64,000 nt of DNA from Saccharospirillum sp043196875 (lineage in GTDB: Bacteria > Pseudomonadota > Gammaproteobacteria > Pseudomonadales > Natronospirillaceae), in contig NZ_JBEBMX010000003.1 of assembly GCF_043196875.1 (NCBI RefSeq), positions 186,001 through 250,000 on the forward strand. Reading direction: 5' to 3'. Below the pieces are notes generated by a model that worked only from the letters and a program-made list of their open reading frames with translations, made no database searches and was not told the DNA's origin. Below, piece after piece: positions 18,499-26,018 of the stretch (its first letter is position 1; each line of letters starts with the position of its first letter). The position numbers were made by a program, and so were the translations under genes.

Positions 18499-18603
18499 CA
18501 GCTACTCCGGCTACTCCGACTCTTTCAACGACCCCAGCAAGCACGGTCGCCCACCCACTCCGTCGTTATCGGCAAAGTTTAGTCGAGATTGAAGGAATTT
18601 GCG

Positions 18604-18645
18604 CTAGTTCACACAAACACAGTACTAGTTAACACAAACGCAGGT
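18604..18645 (-). repeat. 21-nt tandem duplication across the stop codon of the DUF6436 gene
   Basis: Read leftward, the 3' end encodes TCVCVN-stop; the next 21 nt repeat the same unit and would encode YCVCVN-stop in the same frame. The two copies differ at only a few bases, so the last seven codons, including the stop, were duplicated. Confidence 0.8.
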
Positions 18646-19146
18646 CGTAGCATCCAAATTGACGACAGACCCCGGTCGTGACAACGGCAACCAGTCATCC
18701 ACCAGACTGTTGGATTGAGCGCAGGTCAGCCCACTGCTGTAGGCACCCAGATAGCGAATCTGTCCGTCAGCACCGGTCAATACGATCAGCGGACCCGGCG
18801 AAGCTGGCGGCAACCCATCCACGAATCCAGCCAACGCCTGATTGATAAAGGGCGTTCCTAATTGCACCGGGTGGTAGCCCAGCTCACTCCCGGTTTCGCT
18901 CAGCGACGAAGCATGGCCGGACGCCATAAAACGGCACAAACAGCCCGGCGGCATCCAATGAATCATGGCGGGATGCGTCAGGTCGCTGCGGGTATCGATC
19001 CAGTCCTGCCATTGATCGCTCCAGGCCGACACGTCTGAAACACCGCGACCCAACCAATCCAGGTGACTTTGTCGGAACCAAAGTCCTGCAGCCAGAGCAA
19101 ACAACAAGGGCAACAGCCACCACAGTAAGCCGCGATATCGAATCAC
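18625..19146 (-). CDS. Membrane-anchored thioredoxin-like protein (DUF6436-type)
   Basis: A 173-residue protein with an N-terminal anchor helix or uncleaved signal (residues about 7-23, GLLWWLLPLLFALAAGLWF) and a periplasmic domain with paired cysteines: PPGCLCRF (C-x-C) in the active-site position of a thioredoxin fold, an LIVLTGADGQIRYLG strand, a middle TCAQ and a terminal TCVCVN. This pattern resembles the DUF6436 family as I remember it; function is presumably in thiol or metal handling in the periplasm but is unproven. It starts at GTG with AAGG upstream. The glutaredoxin gene lies 24 nt upstream on the same strand, so the two probably form a thiol-redox pair. A 21-nt duplication spans its stop. 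Confidence 0.7.
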   Translation of the reverse strand: MIRYRGLLWWLLPLLFALAAGLWFRQSHLDWLGRGVSDVSAWSDQWQDWIDTRSDLTHPAMIHWMPPGCLCRFMASGHASSLSETGSELGYHPVQLGTPFINQALAGFVDGLPPASPGPLIVLTGADGQIRYLGAYSSGLTCAQSNSLVDDWLPLSRPGSVVNLDATTCVCVN

Positions 19147-19170
19147 AATGAACCTTTTGCCAAGGGAGAA

Positions 19171-19437
19171 TCAGCCATGATTGGCACGGAGGTAACGACG
19201 CACCTCGTCGAGCGTAAAAGGCCAGCCAAGATCGTCACTTGCGCCATCGCAGAGCAGCACCGGAATACGTATGGCGTATCTGTCCATCAAGGCATCACTG
19301 TCGACAATATCGACCACCTGCCATTGCAGCGGTTCGGACCGCGCCAACTCTTGCAGCAAAGCCTGCGCCTGCTCACAGAGATGACAACCGAGGGTACTGT
19401 AGAGAATGAGATTCGGGGTCGTTGAGGAGGAAGCCAC
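19171..19437 (-). CDS. Glutaredoxin-like protein (DUF836/YfiH-unrelated small thioredoxin fold)
   Basis: Small thiol-disulfide exchange protein of 88 residues. The redox motif C-x-x-C is in STLGCHLCEQAQALL near residues 18-21, and the cis-proline is in YAIRIPVLLCDG, as in glutaredoxin-like family DUF836. Its reductant and target are unknown. It starts at GTG, since no ATG is in frame before the redox motif. The Shine-Dalgarno sequence AGGA is in the loop of an 8-bp hairpin that ends right at the start codon. It lies between the DUF5610 gene and the DUF6436 thioredoxin-like gene, all on one strand. Confidence 0.85.
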   Translation of the reverse strand: MASSSTTPNLILYSTLGCHLCEQAQALLQELARSEPLQWQVVDIVDSDALMDRYAIRIPVLLCDGASDDLGWPFTLDEVRRYLRANHG

Positions 19438-19464
19438 GGGCCGTTCCTATTGGAAAAACGGCCC
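19438..19464 (-). promoter_or_regulatory. Hairpin enclosing the glutaredoxin ribosome binding site
   Basis: GGGCCGTT (read leftward) pairs with AACGGCCC across an 11-nt loop holding AGGA; the GTG start directly follows the stem. This could limit ribosome access, or simply be a chance structure. Confidence 0.4.
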
Positions 19465-19503
19465 TATTGTAGAAATCTGCCAGCGCTTTACCAGCGCTCG
19501 CTG

Positions 19504-20568
19504 TCAGGCGTCTTTTTTATCGGCTGACGGGTCAGCAAAGAGCGAATCCAGGAAGCTGCTCAAGCGACCATCGTTACGCGGATGATTGACCAGTGAGTCG
19601 ACCAAACCTCGCTCCGAGTTCAGTTTATCCACCCAGCGTTGCTGGGCATCGACCAGTTCACGAGCGTATTCGCGCAACGGATCCAGACCGCGCGGCAAGC
19701 TCTGAGCTTCACCACCGGCCTGTTGATAGGCAGATACAGCCTTGGTTTGAACCGAACGCATGCTCAGATCCAGTGACGCCAAACTGGTGCCACTGATGCT
19801 CAGCGCCTGAGCCTGCTCGAAGGCCACACCCAGGTCGCCGTCGTAGAATTCGTCAGCCAGCTCACCCACTTCTTTCAATAAAGCGGTCAGATCGGATCGT
19901 TCTTGATCGTTCAGATCACCTTCGATGCTCAAATCGAACTGACCCGATTCCACCTTGCCCCAGCTCACCGACGACCAGCCATCACCGGAAGATTTTTCCG
20001 CCGAGGCTTCGTTACGACGCTCCACACGGATGGTGACCTTATCGCCTTCGGCGGTGGTGACATCCAGTGCAAAGGTGCGCTGTTCGTACTGATAAATACC
20101 GATATTGCGATTGCCCTGGCGTGACACCTGCTTGGATTCGTCAGCACTCACCGAGGCGTTGATATCACGATTGGCCAGAACGTCTTCAAGCCGGCCGTAA
20201 GCATCATCGATTTTTCCTTTGAGCGCGTCATCCAGCTTGCCCATCGACTCAAGCACATCACGCGCTTCACCAAAGCCCTGCTTGATGCCTTTTTCCGCAG
20301 CGGCCCAAAGCTTCTCCATCTCAGCTTCGGAGGCGCCATTAGCCTGGGCCTGAGACAGACGGCCGCGCATAAAGCTCCACAGATTATCGACCAGTTCTTC
20401 GACATTAAAATTGCTCGCCGCCGATTGCGACGCGCCAGCTTGTTCGGCTTTTGCAGCTGCGTTGACCGAACCCGCTCCACCGGACTGAGCAGCCTGACCC
20501 GAACCGGGGCGCTGGTAACCAGCGATGGATGGCGTCAACGCAGACAAATTGGACAGCATGTTATTCAT
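19504..20568 (-). CDS. DUF5610 domain-containing protein
   Basis: A 354-residue soluble protein without signal peptide or membrane segment; no function is established. The first 50 residues are Ala/Gly/Ser/Gln-rich and probably disordered. The DUF5610 part is about residues 55-135 (ELVDNLWSFMRGRLSQA, ASEAEMEKLWAAAEKGI, FGEARDVLESMGKLDD), an all-helical region. A second, beta-rich part follows (IGIYQYEQRTFALDVTTAEG, DGWSSVSWGKVESGQFDLS), then a long C-terminal helical region. AGGGGAC precedes the ATG. It is divergent from the LysR gene and upstream of the glutaredoxin/DUF6436 pair. The phage- or flagellum-like amphipathic composition suggests no specific role. Confidence 0.75.
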   Translation of the reverse strand: MNNMLSNLSALTPSIAGYQRPGSGQAAQSGGAGSVNAAAKAEQAGASQSAASNFNVEELVDNLWSFMRGRLSQAQANGASEAEMEKLWAAAEKGIKQGFGEARDVLESMGKLDDALKGKIDDAYGRLEDVLANRDINASVSADESKQVSRQGNRNIGIYQYEQRTFALDVTTAEGDKVTIRVERRNEASAEKSSGDGWSSVSWGKVESGQFDLSIEGDLNDQERSDLTALLKEVGELADEFYDGDLGVAFEQAQALSISGTSLASLDLSMRSVQTKAVSAYQQAGGEAQSLPRGLDPLREYARELVDAQQRWVDKLNSERGLVDSLVNHPRNDGRLSSFLDSLFADPSADKKDA

Positions 20569-20702
20569 AGGGCGTCCCCTTCCGGCGCAAACCGGTACTT
20601 ATCGAATAGGCGGTGCATTCAATCTACTAGCGGCGGTATAGCGCACAACTTGAGTGATGTTTTGTAAAAGCCGGGATTATCAAAAAACAATCATCAATAG
20701 CG

Positions 20703-20731
20703 TTGGATTGTTGATTAATACGTCGTATGAT
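20703..20731 (+). promoter_or_regulatory. Predicted promoter of the LysR gene
   Basis: TTGGAT (20703-20708) and TATGAT (20726-20731) are 17 nt apart, with the ATG about 40 nt downstream. Confidence 0.45.
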
Positions 20732-20771
20732 CGCCGTGCTTCAGGTACCACTCGACTGACAGAGGCCCGTC

Positions 20772-21680
20772 ATGGCGAGACTCGATTCGCTGATAATCTT
20801 CACCACCGTCGTTAAAGCCAATAATTTTACCAACGCAGCTCATCAACTGGGTTTGACGCCTTCGGCTGTCAGCAAGCAGATTAGCTTGTTGGAAGACCGC
20901 CTTGGCGTTCGTTTACTCAACCGTACCACGCGCTCGGTCAGCCCGACCGAAGCCGGACAGCTGTTCTTTAACCGCTGCAGTCGCATCCTCGAAGACCTCG
21001 AGGAAGCCGAACATATGGTGAAAGACTTAGAAACATCGCCCAGAGGAACGCTGCGCATCACCGCCACGCCCACCTTCGGCCGCTCCATGCTGATGAAGAT
21101 CTTCTCCAAGTTTCTGGAGCAATATCCGGACGTGAATTTCGACCTGATTCTGGCCGATAAAGGCCTGGACCTGGTGCGCGAAGGCATCGACCTGGCGATT
21201 CATTTGGGTTCGCTGCAGGACAGCCGCCTGGTCGCCCGACCGGTTGCCAAACAGAAGGTCATCCTGACCGCAACCAAAGATTACCTCGACAAGCATGGCA
21301 TGCCACAACAACTGGCCGATCTGTACGACCACCATATGCTGATGGCGTCCGGTATCGATTTCGCCGAGCCACGCTGGATCAAACGTTTTCTGAAAGAAGC
21401 CGGTCTGCAGAATAAAGACCGCCGCTTCACGGTCAACGATCTGGACACCCTGGCCGAAGCCACCACCAATCATATGGGCATTACGGCGCTGCCGTACTAT
21501 ATGGTGCGCGAAGAACTGACCAGTGGACGCATGTTGCATGTGCTGCCGGACATCACCTTCCCCAGCCGGACCATCCATGTGGTCTATCCGGAAAACCGCT
21601 ACCTGTCCGCCAAGAGCCGGGCCTTTGTCGATTTTATGGCGGCCTATTTCGAAGAACACGATCTCGATAAAGCGGGCTGA
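20772..21680 (+). CDS. LysR family transcriptional regulator
   Basis: DNA-binding regulator of 302 residues. The N-terminal winged helix-turn-helix (residues about 1-60) shows NNFTNAAHQLGLTPSAVSKQ followed by LEDRLGVRLLNRTTRSVSPT; a linker helix and the periplasmic-binding-like effector domain (about 90-295) follow, with GTLRITATPTFGR, LVREGIDLAIHLG and MGITALPYYMVREEL. The sequence is closest to the CrgA/YhjC-like subgroup that often regulates neighbouring oxidoreductases, but the neighbours here (divergent DUF5610 gene, convergent lipoprotein) suggest no target. The effector is unknown. It ends at a bidirectional terminator. Confidence 0.93.
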   Translation: MARLDSLIIFTTVVKANNFTNAAHQLGLTPSAVSKQISLLEDRLGVRLLNRTTRSVSPTEAGQLFFNRCSRILEDLEEAEHMVKDLETSPRGTLRITATPTFGRSMLMKIFSKFLEQYPDVNFDLILADKGLDLVREGIDLAIHLGSLQDSRLVARPVAKQKVILTATKDYLDKHGMPQQLADLYDHHMLMASGIDFAEPRWIKRFLKEAGLQNKDRRFTVNDLDTLAEATTNHMGITALPYYMVREELTSGRMLHVLPDITFPSRTIHVVYPENRYLSAKSRAFVDFMAAYFEEHDLDKAG

Positions 21681-21697
21681 AAATCGGACTCACAGAC

Positions 21698-21730
21698 ACA
21701 AAAAAGCGGCCAATTGGCCGCTTTTTTTAT
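21698..21730. terminator. Bidirectional terminator between the LysR and YajG-like genes
   Basis: The perfect palindrome GCGGCCAATTGGCCGC (21706-21721) is flanked by A-rich and T-rich runs, so it serves both convergent genes. Confidence 0.93.
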
Positions 21731-21741
21731 CGCTCAGTGAC

Positions 21742-22323
21742 TCAGCGTAGAAAACGATTCAAGCCAGCATCATTGAACATCCGCTCAATGGCTGCGTCGA
21801 ACGTTTCGGTCAACATGGTTTCGTTTTCTTGCTCATCGGGATAACGGAAAAACTCGGCAGAACGCTGTGAACGGAAACTGTTGGAGTAGCTGGAGTTGGC
21901 TTTGACGATTTCCACCGATACTTCCGCTGCCACCTTGGCTTCTTTGCGTGCTGCGTCGATATCGACCAGTTCGTAACTCAGCTCTTCCAGCGTCACGGTC
22001 CACTCAAAATCGGCATTCATTTCAACCGCTTCAAAACCGGCCACTTCCAAAGCGCCGATCACCTGATCGCGCAGTTGTTTGCTCAAATCACCGGAGGCGG
22101 TAATAGCAGAACTGTTTTCATAAACCCCGCCGCGCTGACCAATAACGGTGCTGCTGCGACCATCTTCAATATCCACCCAGAAGGTACGGCCGTTACCGGC
22201 CGGCAAGCTGTCCGGTGAGACAACGGGTTCGAAGGCGATTTGTTGGGGTGACAGCTGGGCGCAACCGGCCAGCACCGTTGCCACCAATGAAAGCATCAGT
22301 ACCGGCTTAAACACAGATTTCAT
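21742..22323 (-). CDS. YajG-family lipoprotein
   Basis: Predicted lipoprotein of 193 residues. The signal peptide ends in the lipobox LAGC (Cys20), and the +2 residue is Ala, which favours outer-membrane sorting. The mature part resembles YajG: a conserved early strand FWVDIEDGRSS, IGQRGGVYENSS, then an amphipathic helix LSKQLRDQVIGALEVAGFEAV and a beta-rich section with a C-terminal AIERMFNDAGLNRFL helix. YajG proteins have no firmly assigned function. AAGGAGAACGCT precedes the ATG. It lies downstream of yaaA but a terminator between them suggests separate transcription. Confidence 0.8.
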   Translation of the reverse strand: MKSVFKPVLMLSLVATVLAGCAQLSPQQIAFEPVVSPDSLPAGNGRTFWVDIEDGRSSTVIGQRGGVYENSSAITASGDLSKQLRDQVIGALEVAGFEAVEMNADFEWTVTLEELSYELVDIDAARKEAKVAAEVSVEIVKANSSYSNSFRSQRSAEFFRYPDEQENETMLTETFDAAIERMFNDAGLNRFLR

Positions 22324-22343
22324 AGCGTTCTCCTTGTGTTAAC

Positions 22344-22365
22344 AAAAAGTCTGAATAAACAGACT
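22344..22365 (-). terminator. Intrinsic terminator after yaaA
   Basis: Read leftward, AGTCTG-TTTATT-CAGACT is followed by TTTTTG. It sits between the yaaA stop and the start of the YajG-like gene. Confidence 0.7.
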
Positions 22366-22392
22366 CGTTAAGTGCGTTGCAAGTTTTCAGTT

Positions 22393-23199
22393 TTAAGCCG
22401 CCTTAACGGAACGGCTCTGGTCGCGCAAAAACTGCCAGTGTGTTTCGGTCGAGCGACTGGCATCAAAACGGTAACCATCCACGTCGAAACCTTTGAGGTC
22501 CTCCACCCGGCGGATATCGTTCTCCAGCATATAGCGCACCATCAGACCGCGAGCTTTTTTGGCAAAGAAAGAAATCATCTTGTACTGACCATTTTTCCAG
22601 TCACGAAATTCCGGCACGATCACTGGTACCGGTAACCGCTTCGGCTGGATCGCCTTAAAGTATTCGTTCGACGCCAGATTGACCAGTGCCTGTGTCTCAT
22701 TGCTGCGGATATCCGCCGCCAGTGTATCGGTCAACTGATTGCCCCACCATTGATAGAGGTTTGTGCCACGTTCGGTCGGCAGACGTGTGCCCATTTCCAG
22801 ACGGTACGGCAGGATACGGTCCAGCGGCCGCAACAAGCCATATAAACCCGACAAAATACGCAGCCGGTCCTGAACTTTGCCAAACGCCTTCTTGCTGAGC
22901 GTCGCGGCATCAAGACCGGTATAGACGTCGCCCTGAAAGGCTAACAGCGCCTGTTTGCTGAGTTGCCGATCGAATGGCCACTGCCACTGGCTGAAGCGTT
23001 CGACGTTCAAACTGGCCAGCTTCTCACTCAGCGACATCAGTTCGCGCAGATCGCTGACGCTGTAAGTGCGCAGCACATCGACCAGTTCGGCTGCCTCGTC
23101 GGCAAAACGAAACTCGGTGCTTTGGTCGGTGATCGCCGGGCTTTCAAAATCCAGCGTTTTGGCCGGTGAAATCACCGCCATCAAGGGAGCTGTTGCCAA
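22393..23199 (-). CDS. yaaA: Peroxide stress protein YaaA
   Basis: Member of the YaaA (DUF328/UPF0246) family; in E. coli YaaA is OxyR-induced and limits intracellular iron and DNA damage during peroxide stress. Family markers are MAVISPAKTLDFESP, the middle VYTGLDAATLSKKAFGKVQDRLRILSGLYG region, LRPLDRILPYRLEMGTRL and the basic FFAKKARGLMVRYML near the C-terminus. I take TTG at 23199 as the start because AGGAGG stands 5 nt before it, while the in-frame ATG at 23181 has no Shine-Dalgarno sequence; this gives 268 residues, ten more than E. coli. It is divergent from the GloB-like gene, with about 53 nt between starts. Confidence 0.93.
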   Translation of the reverse strand: MATAPLMAVISPAKTLDFESPAITDQSTEFRFADEAAELVDVLRTYSVSDLRELMSLSEKLASLNVERFSQWQWPFDRQLSKQALLAFQGDVYTGLDAATLSKKAFGKVQDRLRILSGLYGLLRPLDRILPYRLEMGTRLPTERGTNLYQWWGNQLTDTLAADIRSNETQALVNLASNEYFKAIQPKRLPVPVIVPEFRDWKNGQYKMISFFAKKARGLMVRYMLENDIRRVEDLKGFDVDGYRFDASRSTETHWQFLRDQSRSVKAA

Positions 23200-23252
23200 G
23201 TCTTCCTCCTGTCTCTAGGGTACGACTCACACCTTTATCGTGGGCCGAAAAA

Positions 23253-24026
23253 ATGCAAATTCTGAGAACCTATGTGCCGGACTCTTTTCAGAATTACAAC
23301 CATCTGGTCTATTGCGAGCAGCAACGCCAGGCGGCAGCAGTTGATCCTTATGACGCTGAGCACCTGATACAGCTGGCCCGGCAACAGGATTTATCTATCA
23401 GCGCCATCTGGATTACTCATGAACATGGCGACCACATTCGGCACGTCAACGAACTGAAAGCCGCCACCGGTGCCCGCGTCTTTGCACCGGCCGGCTGTAT
23501 CGGCAAGCTGGCGGCTGATATCTGGCTTGAAGACAACGACAAGCTAAGCGTCGGTGATGGCCAGGCAAGCTTCTGGTTCACGCCTGGCCATACCCCGGCG
23601 CATGGCGTCTTTTACATCGACCAGGACGAACCGGCGCTGATCTGCGGCGACACTCTGTTCAATGCCGGCGTCGGCAATACCCGTTCAGGCAGCACCGATG
23701 TGTTGTTTGACAGCATCGAACGCCTGCGTCGCGATACGGCCCGGCAGGCCCGCATCTATCCAGGGCACGATTACCTGCCCAATAACCTCGCCTTTGCGTT
23801 AAGCATCCAGCCAGACCTGGCCGCAGCGCGCGATCTCAAGACCGAGGCCGACGCCCAGACGCCCGACACCCGCACCATCACGACGTTCGAGCAGGAACTG
23901 AGCTTCAATCTGTTTTTGCGTCTGGACGACTCTGAACTAGCGGAAGCGCTGGCCGAACGGGATTATCCGACCAGCAATGCGCTGGAGCGCTTCCGCGCCT
24001 TGCGCAGCTTACGCGACCAGTGGTGA
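23253..24026 (+). CDS. MBL-fold hydrolase, hydroxyacylglutathione hydrolase (glyoxalase II)-like
   Basis: Binuclear metal hydrolase of 257 residues predicted to hydrolyse S-lactoylglutathione or a similar thioester. The metal site is visible as THEHGDHIRHV (HxHxDH), then FTPGHTPAHGVF (His), CGDTLFNAGVG (bridging Asp) and YPGHDYLPNNLAFA (last His). The region after the last His, including YLPNNLAFALSIQPD, corresponds to the short substrate-binding C-terminal part of GloB. The ATG at 23253 starts directly at the family N-terminus (MQILRTYVPDSFQNYNHL); a longer frame overlaps yaaA and is not conserved. It converges with tas with no gap between stops. Confidence 0.85.
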   Translation: MQILRTYVPDSFQNYNHLVYCEQQRQAAAVDPYDAEHLIQLARQQDLSISAIWITHEHGDHIRHVNELKAATGARVFAPAGCIGKLAADIWLEDNDKLSVGDGQASFWFTPGHTPAHGVFYIDQDEPALICGDTLFNAGVGNTRSGSTDVLFDSIERLRRDTARQARIYPGHDYLPNNLAFALSIQPDLAAARDLKTEADAQTPDTRTITTFEQELSFNLFLRLDDSELAEALAERDYPTSNALERFRALRSLRDQW

Positions 24027-25061
24027 TCAGGGACACGGATAGGGATAGCGACGGTGCACCGCCTCAATGTCAGCCAGTACCGCTGAGCTGAGCACCAGCT
24101 CGTGACTGTCGATATTGCTCTTAAGCTGCGCCATCGTGGTCGCGCCGATGATATTCGAGGTTAAGAATGGCCGGTCATTAATGTAAGACAGCGCCATCTG
24201 CGCCGGGTCCAGACCATGGTCGCGCGCTACCTGGACATACTCATCCACGGCAGCCTTACCATTGTCAGTGCTGTAACGCTGGAAGCGATCGAATAGCGTC
24301 AAACGGGCACCTTCTGGCTTGGCGCCTCCGGCGTATTTACCGCTCAGAGTACCCATTGCCAGCGGCGAATAAGCCAGTAAACCGACATCTTCACGGTAAG
24401 CCATTTCCGCCAGGCCCACTTCAAAGCTGCGGTTGAGCAGGTTGTAGGGGTTCTGAATGGAGTCGATGCGCGCCAGCCCTTCTTCACGCGACAGACGCAG
24501 ATACTCCGACACACCCCAGGCTGTTTCGTTAGAGACGCCAATGCGACGGACCTTGCCCTCGCGAACCAGCTCATCGCAGGCACGCAGAGTCTCTTCAATG
24601 GTAACGACGTCTTCTTCTTCGACAACGCTGTAGCCCAGCTTACCGAAGGTGTTGGTGCTGCGGTCCGGCCAATGCAACTGGTACAGATCGATATAGTCGG
24701 TCTGCAACCGCTTCAGGCTGCCCTCGGCCGCCTCTTTGATCTGTTCGCGCGACAGCCGCGGACCACCGCGAACATCCTTACGGTCACTGCGGCCAAACAC
24801 CTTGGTCGCCAGTATCACTTCCTCACGCCGACCGGTTTTTGCAAACCAGCTACCAATGTACTCCTCAGTGCGACCGTAGGTTTCCGGGCGCGGTGGCACT
24901 GGGTACATCTCAGCGGCGTCAAAGAAATTGATGTTACGCTCACGGGCGTAATCCATCTGCTCGTGGGCGTCTGCTTCGCTGTTTTGCTCACCCCAGGTCA
25001 TGGTACCCAGGCAAATTCGGGAAACTTCGAGGTCGGATCGACCCAAACGACGATATTCCAT
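24027..25061 (-). CDS. tas: NADP(H)-dependent aldo-keto reductase Tas
   Basis: Soluble aldo-keto reductase of 344 residues, close to E. coli Tas along its whole length, including LGTMTWGEQNSEADAHEQ, AAEMYPVPPRPETYGRTEEY, LKRLQTDYIDLYQLHWPDR, RRIGVSNETAWGV and IQNPYNLLNRSFEVGLAEM. The catalytic set is visible: Asp in FDAAEMYP, the Tyr of the same motif, Lys in ILATKVFG and His in QLHWPD. Natural substrate unknown; in E. coli it complements a tyrosine auxotrophy. I use ATG 25061 (MEYRRLGRSDLEVS), matching the family start, rather than the in-frame codon at 25079. Divergent from the YihI-like gene. Confidence 0.95.
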   Translation of the reverse strand: MEYRRLGRSDLEVSRICLGTMTWGEQNSEADAHEQMDYARERNINFFDAAEMYPVPPRPETYGRTEEYIGSWFAKTGRREEVILATKVFGRSDRKDVRGGPRLSREQIKEAAEGSLKRLQTDYIDLYQLHWPDRSTNTFGKLGYSVVEEEDVVTIEETLRACDELVREGKVRRIGVSNETAWGVSEYLRLSREEGLARIDSIQNPYNLLNRSFEVGLAEMAYREDVGLLAYSPLAMGTLSGKYAGGAKPEGARLTLFDRFQRYSTDNGKAAVDEYVQVARDHGLDPAQMALSYINDRPFLTSNIIGATTMAQLKSNIDSHELVLSSAVLADIEAVHRRYPYPCP

Positions 25062-25072
25062 CAATTCAAACC

Positions 25073-25101
25073 CTGCCAACTTGAATGCGAACCTCTATAA
25101 T
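25073..25101 (+). promoter_or_regulatory. Predicted promoter of the YihI-like gene
   Basis: A consensus TATAAT (25096-25101) lies 17 nt after CTGCCA (25073-25078), with the ATG 33 nt downstream. It overlaps the 5' end of the divergent tas gene. Confidence 0.55.
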
Positions 25102-25134
25102 ACGGGCAGATTCTACTTAATTCGACGGGGCACT

Positions 25135-25470
25135 ATGTCACGCAGCAAGAAGAGCCGGTCCTTAAAAGGCAAACTCAACGTCAAAACCGGTTCCAAGAAA
25201 GACTTTATCGGTCAGGGCGAGAAAGGTCAGATTCCTTCTCATAATCGCCTGGCCAAACACAAAAAGCGGCAGAAGTCGGCTTACCAGAAATACCTGGAAG
25301 CCAACAATCTGACTGACAGTACCGCAGGCACCCAGTCCAAGCCGGCGTTGCCGCGCTATAAACAGATTGAAACTGAAGAAGCACCGATTGAGGCCGATAG
25401 CGAAGAGACCAATAAAGGCTTTGATGAATTGAGTGGCGATGAGCTGCTCGATCGTTTCGATAGGTCCTGA
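25135..25470 (+). CDS. Small basic protein, YihI-like (possible Der GTPase-activating protein)
   Basis: A 111-residue protein with a very basic N-terminal half (MSRSKKSRSLKGK, RLAKHKKRQKSAYQKY) and an acidic C-terminal half ending DELSGDELLDRFDRS. The MSRSKKSR start and the acidic D-x-LL-x-x-F tail resemble Vibrio-type YihI, which stimulates the GTPase Der during 50S ribosome assembly. The central YihI helical region is much shorter here, so the assignment is tentative. I start at ATG 25135, downstream of a good promoter; the frame extends upstream through the tas promoter but without conservation. The next gene begins 2 nt after the stop. Confidence 0.5.
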   Translation: MSRSKKSRSLKGKLNVKTGSKKDFIGQGEKGQIPSHNRLAKHKKRQKSAYQKYLEANNLTDSTAGTQSKPALPRYKQIETEEAPIEADSEETNKGFDELSGDELLDRFDRS

Positions 25471-25472
25471 AG

Positions 25473-26018
25473 ATGCGTTTGTTTTGCTCACTGTTATTTG
25501 TCGCCCTGCCCGCTTTAGCCGCGGCGGAAGATTTTGGTCAGGCGCTGTGGGGCGCCAGCATCGATGACGTGCGTCAGGCGGAAACCCGCACTAACCGCAC
25601 GCCCTTTGGCGAAACCGGCTATCTGATTTATGAAGCCAATTTGCCAGACATCCATGTCACCCGCCTGGTGTACCAGTTCACCGGCGGGCAGCTGTCGCAA
25701 GGACGCTTCCTGTTTAAACCTGCACCGGATGCGCCCATACAATCCTGGATCGACCAATTCGAACAGGTGCGGCACCTGATCAGCCGTCAATACGGTGAGC
25801 CAGGCAGCGAAGAGGTGTTGACACCGACCGCTGGCAACGCCCCGGAACAAATGGATTGGGCAACGGCGCTGAGCGAAGACCGGCTGATTCTTAAAACCCG
25901 CTGGCAAACAGAGCGAACCGAACTGATCCAACAACTGGCCTGGACGGGCGATCGGCCCTATCACCAGGTGATCTATCGTCCGCTGACCCCGGTCAGCCCT
26001 GCCGACGGTTTGTTTTGA
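25473..26018 (+). CDS. Exported protein of unknown function
   Basis: A 181-residue protein with a clear Sec signal peptide (LFCSLLFVALPALAAA/ED, cleavage near residue 18). I do not recognise the mature domain. It starts DFGQALWGASIDDVRQAE and has a strand pattern (TGYLIYEANL, VTRLVYQFTGGQLSQGRFLF) that resembles small periplasmic proteins in which a calcium-free beta sheet precedes a helix WIDQFEQVRHLISRQYG, then DRLILKTRWQ. It is tightly packed: it starts 2 nt after the YihI-like gene and its stop overlaps the start of the next gene by 4 nt, so the three genes form one operon. Confidence 0.7.
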   Translation: MRLFCSLLFVALPALAAAEDFGQALWGASIDDVRQAETRTNRTPFGETGYLIYEANLPDIHVTRLVYQFTGGQLSQGRFLFKPAPDAPIQSWIDQFEQVRHLISRQYGEPGSEEVLTPTAGNAPEQMDWATALSEDRLILKTRWQTERTELIQQLAWTGDRPYHQVIYRPLTPVSPADGLF

